From contig JBDZVA010000002.1 in assembly GCA_040255465.1 (NCBI GenBank), positions 496,001-560,000 of the forward strand: DNA of 64,000 nt, given 5' to 3'. The notes below the pieces were generated by a model. That model was given only the letters and a program-made list of their open reading frames with translations. It had not been told where the DNA came from and did no database searches. Below, piece by piece: positions 25,234 to 33,619 of the stretch. Every line of letters starts with the position of its first letter. The first letter of the stretch is position 1. This DNA is from UBA5793 sp040255465 (lineage in GTDB: Bacteria; Planctomycetota; Phycisphaerae; Phycisphaerales; UBA5793). The translations under genes were made by a program, and so were the position numbers.

Positions 25234-25833
25234 GTGAACGAAGATTTGCAACGTCTTTGGATTCGCATGACTTCGGATCGTCGCAAGTTCAGCATCATGT
25301 GCGGGCTGGCGGTCGTCGGATTGCTGCTTTGGGCCCGGCTGTTGCTGCTCAATGATGTGCCTCGCACCGGACTCGCTGACCCGATTGGCTCGGCGTCGAC
25401 TGCGACGACTCCGACGTCCGAAACGAACGAAGCAAAGAAGCAGGATCGACCTTCGATCGAGTCGGCGCCCGTGGTTTATCTGGACGCCTCCACCAGGCTG
25501 GCGCGCAATTTTTTCAAAGTGCCGGAGGCAATGTTTCCCCAGACGGAACAGGCCGCACCGGTTCACGACACTGCCCCCAAGTCACAAACGGATACGCCCG
25601 AAGATTCTGTGGAAGCGGAGCGTCAACGCGTTGGCGCCATTGAGGCCGAGGCGGCCAAGCTCCGCCTCGGAAGCCTGATCCTCGGAGCCGCACCGGCAGC
25701 GGTCATCAACGGCCGGGTCGTGCGCGAGGGCGGGCACATTGACGGATTCAGGCTTGAGCGTGTGCTCAAGCGGAGTGTGATCCTGCTGAAGGATCAAGTG
25801 CGGGTGGAACTGAAGATGGACACTCCGGGATAA
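25234..25833 (+). CDS. GspB/PilP-like inner-membrane protein
   Basis: About 199 residues. I choose the GTG at 25234 because GAGGAGG lies about seven bases before it; a GTG at 25216 overlapping the pilO stop is the alternative. One membrane helix (about 23-41, IMCGLAVVGLLLWARLLLL) is followed by a low-complexity linker and a C-terminal beta domain (LGSLILGAAPAAVINGRVV, then GGHIDGFRLERVLKRSVILL and VRVELKM). That domain resembles the C-terminal domain of GspB and the homology-region fold of GspC/PilP, which links inner-membrane parts to the secretin. Confidence 0.8.
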   Translation: MNEDLQRLWIRMTSDRRKFSIMCGLAVVGLLLWARLLLLNDVPRTGLADPIGSASTATTPTSETNEAKKQDRPSIESAPVVYLDASTRLARNFFKVPEAMFPQTEQAAPVHDTAPKSQTDTPEDSVEAERQRVGAIEAEAAKLRLGSLILGAAPAAVINGRVVREGGHIDGFRLERVLKRSVILLKDQVRVELKMDTPG

Positions 25834-25876
25834 CGCGGTGCCAAAGCGCACCGACCTGGGGAGGGAGAAAGCAATC

Positions 25877-28399
25877 ATGTTGGACTGCACGAACGGGAAG
25901 TTCTTCTCGCTGGGTTCGCTCCGATCATATGGGTTGGTCTGTGCCGCCTGCGTTGGCCTGGCAAGCACGGCCTCGGCTCAGCTCGATCTCGATTCATGGG
26001 CCAAGGCGCCGCCGGCCACACCGGCCGCGAATACCGACACCGGAGAGGACCTCGAAGGTCAGGTGGCTGTCTCCGCCTACTCCACGGTCGATATTCATGT
26101 CCAGAACACGGATCTCGCCAAGGTGCTCCAGATGCTCAGCATCCAGAGCCAGCGCAACATCATCGTCTCCAAGAACGTCAGCGGCACCGTCAGCGCCGAC
26201 CTCTACGACGTGACGTTCTTTGAGGCCCTCGACGCCATCCTCAACTCGAATGGTTATGGCTACATCGAGGAGGGCGCGTTCATCAAGGTGTACACCCTTG
26301 AAGAACTCCGGACCAAGAGGGAGGAGGCGCGCAAACAGGTGAGCCGAACCTTCCAGTTGAGTTATCTCAATGCGACCGACGCCTCGGTCTTCGTCACGCC
26401 GCTGCTCTCTGAGAAGGGCACGATTGCCATCAGCGCCGACGTGGCGGCCGGATTCAAGCCTGACGAGTCCGATGGCGGATCAGACAGCTGGGCAAACTAC
26501 TCCACGATGGTGGTCCACGATTTCGAAGAGAATATGGACGACATCGCCCGGCTCGTGGACGAACTCGACACCCGTCCCCAGCAGGTTCTCGTCGAGGCGA
26601 CGGTTCTCCAGAGTTCACTCAACGAAGACAATGCGTGGGGCATCGACTGGAGCATCCTGGCTGACGTCGACTTCCTCGACTTCGGCAACCCGCTCTCAAC
26701 CGTGGACAACCTGCTCAGTGGCGCAGGCGACGGCGGCTTCCAGCCCGGCGACAACAAGGCGTTCGCGGGTCGCTCGAACGTCGGCCAGACGTCTCGCGCC
26801 GGCGGCTTGAAGATCGGCGTCATCTCCGATGACATCTCCGTCTTCCTGCGCGTGCTGGACGAAGTGACGGACACCACCGTGCTCTCGCGTCCGCGCGTCC
26901 TGGCGGTCAACCGCAATCGCGGACAGATCCTCATTGGCCGCCGAATCGGCTACCTGTCCACGACGTCGACGGAAACGAGCACGACGCAAACCGTGCAGTT
27001 CCTCGATACCGGTACCCAGTTGATCTTCCGGCCCTTCATTGGCAAGGACGGATTCATCCGCATGGAGCTCAAGCCCAGCGTCTCGGAAGGCATCATCCGC
27101 GATGTGACCGGCAGCGACGGCAGTACGTTCACGATTCCTGACCAGATCACCAATCAGCTGCAGACCAACGTCGTGGTCAAGGACGGTCACACGATCGTGC
27201 TCGGCGGCCTGTTCCGCGAGGAAACGACGCTCACGCGCCGCCAGGTGCCGATCCTCGGCGATATCCCCGTCATCGGGGCTGCCTTCAAAGGCAAGGAAGA
27301 CGCAACGCGGCGCAGCGAGATCACCTTCCTCATCACACCGTCCATCATGAAGGACGAGGTGCTCATGGCCGAGGGCGATCGCGCCAACGAACTGGTCGAC
27401 GATGCCCGGTTCGCGGCCCGCAATGGCGTGCTCCAGTGGAGCAACGACCGCCTGACCTCGAATCACAACCTGATGGCCCAGGAGGCGATTGCGGCCGGCG
27501 ACTTTGAGCTCGCCCTCTGGCACATCGATCTCTCGCTCCACCTGCATCCGAACCAGCCGCTCGTCATCGAAATGCGCGAGCGCCTGCTCGGCAAGTCGGA
27601 CAAGTGGTTCAACGGTTCGATGATGCGTCACCTCACCGACGAGCGCATCAAGTCAAGCATGGCGCCCGCCGGATTGGGCAACGAGACGGCAACGGCCCCC
27701 ACAGGCTTTGCGACCGACCCGCTCGTCGGATCCAAGCCCAGGTCGACCGGCAACGCCACGCCTTCGTCGAACAACACCAACGCGCCGACTCAAACGCCCA
27801 CGGCGACGCCGGCGTCCAGCAACCAGACGACCCCCGGTGCAACACCGGCTTCCACCGAACCGGCAACGAAGAGCGAGTCGAAGCAGCAGTCCAGTTCGAC
27901 CAAGTCCACACCTGGTTCATCGAAGACGGCTAGCGCATCCTCGACGCCCGCTGCCAAGCACTCCACATCTGCTGCAAACGCTTCGACACGCGGCAATGAG
28001 ATTCAGTGGGGCGGGACGGATGATCCCAACTTCATTGGCCTTGAGCCGTGGTGGGGCGAGTTTACCGCCGCCATCGGGCCCGATGGTCAGCAGGTCTGGG
28101 AGAGGACGCCGCCCAGCTACGGCGAGTCGAGCAACAGTGTGAAGATCAACCCGCAGGGTGACCCCTGTCTGATGGAAGCGCTCAACGGCGGCTCCCAGCG
28201 CCAGATTGCTCAGTACAACGCCCAGATCGGCCAGACGCTGGCGATCTTTCAATCGCTCAGCCCCATGGGCACGCTCTACTTCGGCCCTGTCTTCTCCCAG
28301 TATCAGGCCCAGTACCAGGCGTGGCTCAATACCCAGCCCGTACAGCAGGGGTACGCCGAGGTGCCGACCGATGGCGAATTCAACGACCCCATCAAGTAA
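25877..28399 (+). CDS. gspD: Secretin (GspD/PilQ family) with a long C-terminal extension
   Basis: The outer-membrane channel of the locus. The ATG at 25877 follows GGGAGG and gives 840 residues with a signal peptide ending ASTASA. Near 70-135 the N0/STN domain is seen (STVDIHVQNTDLAKVLQMLS and FFEALDAILNSNGYGY), then an N1-like domain with its internal loop. The secretin core follows, with VEATVLQSSLNEDNAWGIDWS, a plug loop and VKDGHTIVLGGLFREE then VPILGDIPVIGAAFKG near 431-475. After the core there is a short TPR-like helical hairpin (EAIAAGDFELALWHIDLSL), a Ser/Thr/Pro-rich linker near 608-710 and a C-terminal domain of about 130 residues not typical of secretins. The lipoprotein gene follows. 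Confidence 0.93.
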   Translation: MLDCTNGKFFSLGSLRSYGLVCAACVGLASTASAQLDLDSWAKAPPATPAANTDTGEDLEGQVAVSAYSTVDIHVQNTDLAKVLQMLSIQSQRNIIVSKNVSGTVSADLYDVTFFEALDAILNSNGYGYIEEGAFIKVYTLEELRTKREEARKQVSRTFQLSYLNATDASVFVTPLLSEKGTIAISADVAAGFKPDESDGGSDSWANYSTMVVHDFEENMDDIARLVDELDTRPQQVLVEATVLQSSLNEDNAWGIDWSILADVDFLDFGNPLSTVDNLLSGAGDGGFQPGDNKAFAGRSNVGQTSRAGGLKIGVISDDISVFLRVLDEVTDTTVLSRPRVLAVNRNRGQILIGRRIGYLSTTSTETSTTQTVQFLDTGTQLIFRPFIGKDGFIRMELKPSVSEGIIRDVTGSDGSTFTIPDQITNQLQTNVVVKDGHTIVLGGLFREETTLTRRQVPILGDIPVIGAAFKGKEDATRRSEITFLITPSIMKDEVLMAEGDRANELVDDARFAARNGVLQWSNDRLTSNHNLMAQEAIAAGDFELALWHIDLSLHLHPNQPLVIEMRERLLGKSDKWFNGSMMRHLTDERIKSSMAPAGLGNETATAPTGFATDPLVGSKPRSTGNATPSSNNTNAPTQTPTATPASSNQTTPGATPASTEPATKSESKQQSSSTKSTPGSSKTASASSTPAAKHSTSAANASTRGNEIQWGGTDDPNFIGLEPWWGEFTAAIGPDGQQVWERTPPSYGESSNSVKINPQGDPCLMEALNGGSQRQIAQYNAQIGQTLAIFQSLSPMGTLYFGPVFSQYQAQYQAWLNTQPVQQGYAEVPTDGEFNDPIK

Positions 28400-28463
28400 C
28401 GCCGCCGGTCGGCGATCGATCAAGATTTGAACCACATGCATCAAACAGGATGAGGCTGAACCC

Positions 28464-29702
28464 ATGAGCATTCCAACGACGATGAGAACTCTTGCAGCCG
28501 GATGCGCACTGCTGGCAATCGGCCTGACGGGATGCTCGACGAACACCGGCGCGGCCGGCAAAGCCCGAAGTGATGCACGCGAGCGATTTGCCAACGGCCG
28601 TGCGGAACTCGGGGCCCAGCAGGCGCGACAGGACTACGAAGTCGGCAACCTCAAGAATGCACTGTTCAACATCGAAGGCGCCATCACGCTCGACCCCGAG
28701 CAGCCGAACCACTATGTCATGAAGGGCCGCATTCTCATCGAGATGAACCATCTCGATCCGGCACTTCAGGCGTTCCGCAAAGCGATCGAACTCAAACCTG
28801 ACCTCGGCGACGCCCACTATTACGCTGGTCTCGTCTATCAGCGCTGGTCCGATCTGCCGCGTGCGGCCGATGAATACCTGGCGGCACTGCATACGAGTGT
28901 CTCCAACGCCGACTACATGCTCGCCGCACTCGAGACACTGATCTCGATGCGCCGCCTTGATGAGGCGGAGGCGCTGATCGAATCATCCCGTCCGCATTTC
29001 GAGAATAATGCGGCCGTCAGGCGGTCCCGGGGCCACCTGGCGATGCTGCGTGACCAGCCCGTGCTCGCCGCAGAACACTTCCAGAAAGCCTTGCTGCTCA
29101 CTCCGGATGACAAGAGCATCGTGGAAGTGCTCATTCTCGCCTACATGAAGGCCGGCAACTTTGCCAAGGCGGAGTACTACCTCGATCAACTTCTTCGTGA
29201 TTCCGCCTACGCCTCCCGTCCGGATCTGCGACATCTCAAGGCGTTGTGTCTGACCGCTGCCGATCGCCTGGTTGAAGCGCGCTCCACTTACCTGAAGCTT
29301 GTCGATGATGATCCGAGCGATCCTCAGATCTGGTTTGAACTCGGCAGCGTGGCCTACAAGCTCGGTGACATGCGCCGCGTGCAGAATGTCGTGAGTCGTA
29401 CGATCGCCGTGTGGCCCACCCGATTCGAAAGCTACATGCTTCGCGGCATGGTGGCCGAGCACGACAATCGACTCGATGATGCGATACGAGACTACAAGCG
29501 GGCATGCTCGCTTCATCCCGCGCATGAAGAGCCCTACATCCTGCTCGGCCTGGCTTTGCGGACCAAGGGGCAGAACGCCGACGCGGCTCAGGCTTTTGAG
29601 ACCGCGCGGATGATCGCACCCGACAGTGAGCGGGCCCAGCGCCTCGTCACGCTGGCCGGCGTGGATACCGACTCCGAAATGAACGACTCGCTGAACCGCT
29701 GA
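28464..29702 (+). CDS. TPR lipoprotein, possible secretin pilot
   Basis: A 412-residue lipoprotein with the lipobox GLTGC (Cys24). The mature protein is built from about ten tetratricopeptide repeats, for example YEVGNLKNALFNIEGAITLDPEQ, NHLDPALQAFRKAIELKPDL and LDDAIRDYKRACSLHPAH. TPR lipoproteins such as PilF/PilW help secretins reach and assemble in the outer membrane, and the position directly after the secretin gene fits that role. This one is larger than PilF (about 250 residues), so a broader scaffold role is possible. Confidence 0.87.
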   Translation: MSIPTTMRTLAAGCALLAIGLTGCSTNTGAAGKARSDARERFANGRAELGAQQARQDYEVGNLKNALFNIEGAITLDPEQPNHYVMKGRILIEMNHLDPALQAFRKAIELKPDLGDAHYYAGLVYQRWSDLPRAADEYLAALHTSVSNADYMLAALETLISMRRLDEAEALIESSRPHFENNAAVRRSRGHLAMLRDQPVLAAEHFQKALLLTPDDKSIVEVLILAYMKAGNFAKAEYYLDQLLRDSAYASRPDLRHLKALCLTAADRLVEARSTYLKLVDDDPSDPQIWFELGSVAYKLGDMRRVQNVVSRTIAVWPTRFESYMLRGMVAEHDNRLDDAIRDYKRACSLHPAHEEPYILLGLALRTKGQNADAAQAFETARMIAPDSERAQRLVTLAGVDTDSEMNDSLNR

Positions 29703-29731
29703 GCACCTCGCAACACAGAGGAGACTGGAGG

Positions 29732-31171
29732 ATGAGACTGGCTTTGACTATCTCGCTGTGCGCGGGCGCGGTGGCGCTGCTCGCCACGTTACTCAGTGCA
29801 CTGATGGCGGCGGTGCTCGGCCCCGGCTTTGCATCGATCCAACTGGCGCCACTGCTTCTCGGCGCCGGCATCGCGGGGTTGATCGGTGCGGGAATCGGGT
29901 GGGCGGGAGGCTGGTACGCCGACAAGCAACTCTCTCGCCTGCGGGCGGTCGTCAGTGCGGTCGAGGTGGCTGAAGCGCCGACGACGCGTCTCGTTGGACC
30001 ACTGGCGCCGATTGCCCGGCTTCATCTCGATGTCATCGAGCAACTCGAGCAGGACCGGCGCAGCGCTCGGTCGCAGGTGCGCCAGATCGAGATTCGCAAG
30101 CATCTGGCCCAGACCGAAGTCGAGCACCTCTCGGGCGTGCTGCACTCGCTCCGTGACGCGGTGCTCGTCACCAACGAATTCAATGAACTGGTCATGGCCA
30201 ACGAAGCCGCGGCTTCGCTCTTCAAGTTTGATCGCGAAGGTGCGCTGAACAAACCCATTGGCCAGGTTCTGCCCGAGAAGGAAATCGTTTCGCTCATCGG
30301 CGAGGCGGCCGTGGCCGGCAACACCTCGTCTCGCAAGCACACCGAGTGCACCCTCGCACGGGAGCCTGAACCGCTCAGCCTGGAAGTCTCGCTCTCGTCG
30401 CTGGCCGACGCCACGCATGAAGCGGCGAGCGTCGTGACCATCCTTCACGACATCACGCAGGAACGCCAGGTCAGCCGGATGAAGAACGAGTTCGTCAGCA
30501 AGGCCAGTCACGAGCTGCGCACCCCTTTGAGTTCGATCAAGGCCTACATCGAAATGCTCCTCGATGGCGAAGCCGAGGACGAAAAGGCGCGACGCGAGTT
30601 TTACGAGATCATTCAGCACGAGGCCGAGCGGCTGGGGCGCATGATCGACAACATGCTCAATATCAGCCGGATCGAAGCGGGCATGATCAGCGCGACGTGG
30701 GAGAACATCGACATCGTTCCCATCGCCCAGGAGGCGGTCGAACTGCTCAAGCCGCAAGCGGCGGAGAAAAACATCTCCATCACGTTCCAGCGCCCGCACC
30801 AGTCCTGCCATGCCGACGTGGACAAGGACATGATCAAGCAGGTGATTACGAATCTCATCTCCAATGCCATCAAGTACACGCCAGAGGGCGGTCGCGTCAC
30901 CGTGGCGCCGGATCTGACAGACTGCGATCGCTCGGTCATCGTGTCCGTGAACGACTCAGGATTGGGTATTCCCCCCGAGTCGCTGCCCAAACTGTTCAGC
31001 AAGTTCTATCGCGTTGACAAGCACGAGCGCGTCGCCAAGGGAACAGGACTGGGGCTCAATCTCGTCAAGCAGATCGTCGAGGCCGTCCATCACGGCGAAG
31101 TCGGAGTCGAAAGCGAAGTTGGCAAGGGAAGCCGCTTCTGGTTCATCGTCCCATGCAAACAGGGAGCGTAG
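29732..31171 (+). CDS. PAS sensor histidine kinase
   Basis: The 479-residue protein has two N-terminal membrane helices (about 5-30 and 38-62) with little between them, a HAMP-like helix, a PAS domain (about 135-250, LRDAVLVTNEFNELVMANEAAASLF), then the kinase core: H260 in the H-box SHELRTPLSS, N-box NLISNAIKYT, G1 box DSGLGIP and GTGLGLNLVKQIVEA. It resembles PhoR/VicK-type kinases. Having almost no periplasmic loop suggests membrane or cytoplasmic sensing. The receiver gene starts 2 bases after its stop. Confidence 0.95.
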   Translation: MRLALTISLCAGAVALLATLLSALMAAVLGPGFASIQLAPLLLGAGIAGLIGAGIGWAGGWYADKQLSRLRAVVSAVEVAEAPTTRLVGPLAPIARLHLDVIEQLEQDRRSARSQVRQIEIRKHLAQTEVEHLSGVLHSLRDAVLVTNEFNELVMANEAAASLFKFDREGALNKPIGQVLPEKEIVSLIGEAAVAGNTSSRKHTECTLAREPEPLSLEVSLSSLADATHEAASVVTILHDITQERQVSRMKNEFVSKASHELRTPLSSIKAYIEMLLDGEAEDEKARREFYEIIQHEAERLGRMIDNMLNISRIEAGMISATWENIDIVPIAQEAVELLKPQAAEKNISITFQRPHQSCHADVDKDMIKQVITNLISNAIKYTPEGGRVTVAPDLTDCDRSVIVSVNDSGLGIPPESLPKLFSKFYRVDKHERVAKGTGLGLNLVKQIVEAVHHGEVGVESEVGKGSRFWFIVPCKQGA

Positions 31172-31173
31172 CA

Positions 31174-31587
31174 ATGCGTAAGACAGGCCAAGGCGCCAAA
31201 GACGGGGCGAAGACGAGAATCCTGGTGGTGGATGATGAAACGTACATTCAGCACGTTGTTCACCTGAAGCTGTCCAACGCCGGGTACGAAGTTCTGACCG
31301 CCTCCGACGGCGAAGAGGGGCTTCAGACGGCGACGGAGGAACATCCCGACCTGATCATCACCGACTACCAGATGCCGTTCCTCACCGGCCTGGAGATGTG
31401 CCAGCGCCTGCAGCAGAACCCGGCGACAGCGTCAATTCCCGTCATCATGCTGACGGCTCGCGGATTTGCCCTTGATGATGCCGATCTGCGCTCCGTCAAC
31501 ATACTCAAGTGTCTCGGAAAACCCTTCAGCCCACGGGAACTCGTCGCCTGCGTGGCGGCGGCGGTGGGCGCGAAATCTGTTGCATGA
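31174..31587 (+). CDS. Single-domain response regulator
   Basis: A 137-residue CheY-like receiver with no output domain. The acidic pair DD at 20-21, the phospho-acceptor D64 in LIITDYQMPF, the Thr in MLTARG and the Lys in CLGKPFSP are all present. The ATG at 31174 is preferred (GGGAG seven bases upstream) over one inside the kinase gene. Its stop overlaps the start of the HD-GYP gene as ATGA, so the receiver may act by binding the HD-GYP protein. Confidence 0.93.
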   Translation: MRKTGQGAKDGAKTRILVVDDETYIQHVVHLKLSNAGYEVLTASDGEEGLQTATEEHPDLIITDYQMPFLTGLEMCQRLQQNPATASIPVIMLTARGFALDDADLRSVNILKCLGKPFSPRELVACVAAAVGAKSVA

Positions 31588-33239
31588 GCGATGCGGCACC
31601 GTTGAATCCTCTTGATCGCGGCGAACTGCGAGAAGTGCTCGAGCATCTGGCGGAACGCTGTCACTCGCTTCCGGCGGCGATGATCGCGACGGGGCCGGCG
31701 TTCGAAGCGCCGCGAGCCCTCGACAACCAGTTTGCCTGGTTTGTGGATCTCCTCGGTGGGACACAGGCTGTCGTCAGGATGGCGACGGAGCAGATTGGAA
31801 CGGAGATCGACTCGGCTCGCGGACTGGCCCTCGAAGTACCACTGCTGCTCATCGTCGTGCCCATTCTCCAGCGCCGCCGACGGGTCGGCTACGTGATCTG
31901 CCTCGCGGCCGCCCGAGAGCTTCCCGATCACCCGCTGATCCGTTCCCTGAAACGACCCGCCAGCAGCAGCGGGCGCGATCCGCGCGCTCAACTGGTGGTG
32001 CAGCCGCTGCCGGATCGGAGCACGATTCCAACGCTGATCCAGGCGGTGGAGTGGTGGTTGCACGATCTGTGTGAATTGCGCGATGCAGCAATGCACATCG
32101 AGTCATTCGGCCGCCAGCTCACCGACGCTTATGAAGAGCTGGCCCTGCTTCAGAAGGTCAGTCGGAACATGAACGTGCTGCGGCAGCCGCGGCAGTTTCT
32201 TGAGTCGGTGTGTCAGGATCTGCTCGAAGTGATGCCGTATCAGTGGACGGCTCTCAAACTGAGCACCAGGAAACAGGGATGCGATGAATTTGCCGATGTC
32301 CTGTTCTCGGCCGGCGACCTCACCTGCAACCGCGACCAGTTGCTTCGCGTGGTCAGCACGATCATCGACACCCGCAGCGACAGCAAGCCGATTGTCCGTG
32401 AGGAAGGATTGAGTTGCGACTGCCCCGAACTCGAGACAATGGCTCGCTCGGCCATCGTGCAGCCTCTCGCGGATGACCAGACCGTCTATGGCGCGATCAT
32501 CGTCGGCGGAAAGATCGGCGAGGATGCGCAGGTCAATTCATTCGACCTGAAGATTCTTGGTGCGACGGCCGAGCACGTTCGCATCTTCTTGAACAACGTC
32601 GGACTGTACGACGACCTCCAGAAGATGTTCCTGGGGACGCTTGAGGCGATCACCGCCTCCATCGACGCCAAGGATCGATACACCTGCGGTCACTCGCGGC
32701 GCGTGGCGTACCTCAGTCGCGAACTGGCTCTGCACGCCGGCCTCGATGCGGCCGTGGTCGAGCGCGTGCACATTGCCGGACTGGTCCACGATGTCGGCAA
32801 GATCGGCGTGCCCGAGGCCGTCCTCTCCAAGCCGGGGCGGCTCACGGACCAGGAGTTTGACATGATCAAGAAGCACCCCGAAATCGGGGTGCGCATTCTG
32901 CGCGATATCCCCAACTTTGACGACATCATCCCGGGTGTCATGTCGCATCACGAGCGCTTCGATGGACGGGGCTATCCGCAACAACTCACCGGCCTCGATA
33001 TCCCGCTGTTCGGTCGCATCGTCGGAATCGCCGACGCCTTCGATGCGATGAGTTCGACGCGCACCTATCGCCGGGCTTTGTCTTCCGAAGACGTGCTGGC
33101 GGAGATGCGCCGCTGTGCCGGATCGCAGTTTGATCCGGAACTGATCCCGTACTTTCTTGAAATCAATTTTTCGGTGTACGAGCAGATGCGCGATCGCGAT
33201 CGCGCCATCGAGCAGGACCAGAGTGGAGTGGCGGCATGA
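31584..33239 (+). CDS. GAF and HD-GYP protein, probable c-di-GMP phosphodiesterase
   Basis: The 551-residue protein has a GAF-like middle region (LLQKVSRNMNVLRQPRQFLESVCQDLL onwards, about 185-345) and a C-terminal HD-GYP domain. In the latter HSRR, the HD pair in LVHDVGKIG near 400, KHPEIG, HHERFDGRGYP near 454-464 and GIADAFDAMSSTRTYR are intact, so cyclic-di-GMP hydrolysis is likely. The N-terminal 180 residues are unrecognised. It is coupled by ATGA overlaps both to the upstream receiver and to the downstream STAS gene. Placed inside a pilus-like locus, it suggests c-di-GMP control of the machine. Confidence 0.92.
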   Translation: MSDAAPLNPLDRGELREVLEHLAERCHSLPAAMIATGPAFEAPRALDNQFAWFVDLLGGTQAVVRMATEQIGTEIDSARGLALEVPLLLIVVPILQRRRRVGYVICLAAARELPDHPLIRSLKRPASSSGRDPRAQLVVQPLPDRSTIPTLIQAVEWWLHDLCELRDAAMHIESFGRQLTDAYEELALLQKVSRNMNVLRQPRQFLESVCQDLLEVMPYQWTALKLSTRKQGCDEFADVLFSAGDLTCNRDQLLRVVSTIIDTRSDSKPIVREEGLSCDCPELETMARSAIVQPLADDQTVYGAIIVGGKIGEDAQVNSFDLKILGATAEHVRIFLNNVGLYDDLQKMFLGTLEAITASIDAKDRYTCGHSRRVAYLSRELALHAGLDAAVVERVHIAGLVHDVGKIGVPEAVLSKPGRLTDQEFDMIKKHPEIGVRILRDIPNFDDIIPGVMSHHERFDGRGYPQQLTGLDIPLFGRIVGIADAFDAMSSTRTYRRALSSEDVLAEMRRCAGSQFDPELIPYFLEINFSVYEQMRDRDRAIEQDQSGVAA

Positions 33240-33571
33240 AACTGAAGTACGAAGATCACGACAAGATCTCCATCGTCTCCATCGACGGCGACATGACGTC
33301 GGACCACATCGACTCGTTCCGACGCACAGTCACCGAACGCATTCACAAAGGAACGCGTGATTTCGTATTGCAGATTCAGGGAATGACGTTCATCGACAGC
33401 GCGGGGCTCGAGTCGCTCCTCTGGCTGCAGGAGGCAGCCGCCGAGCATCTTGGACAGATCCGGCTCGTCGCGCCAGAGGACAACATCCGCAAGATCCTGG
33501 AGATCACCAGGCTGCAACACCAGTTCGACATGCACGACGAAGTGACGGACGCGATTCGCAGCCTTCGCTAG
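33236..33571 (+). CDS. STAS-domain anti-sigma factor antagonist
   Basis: A 111-residue single STAS domain of the SpoIIAA type, with FIDSAGLESLLWL and the phosphorylatable Ser55. Such proteins bind a serine kinase/anti-sigma partner; no such kinase is in the window. Its start overlaps the HD-GYP stop (ATGA). The next gene is the secretion ATPase after 48 bases. Confidence 0.92.
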   Translation: MKLKYEDHDKISIVSIDGDMTSDHIDSFRRTVTERIHKGTRDFVLQIQGMTFIDSAGLESLLWLQEAAAEHLGQIRLVAPEDNIRKILEITRLQHQFDMHDEVTDAIRSLR

Positions 33572-33619
33572 AAAAGTAGAGCGCCGCCGGCCGGCATTCG
33601 CGGCCGCAGGGGGTACGTC

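Noticed and set aside
27700..28000. Possible DNA repeat in the secretin gene
   Set aside because: It is low-complexity Ser/Thr/Pro/Asn coding sequence, not a tandem DNA repeat with a fixed unit.
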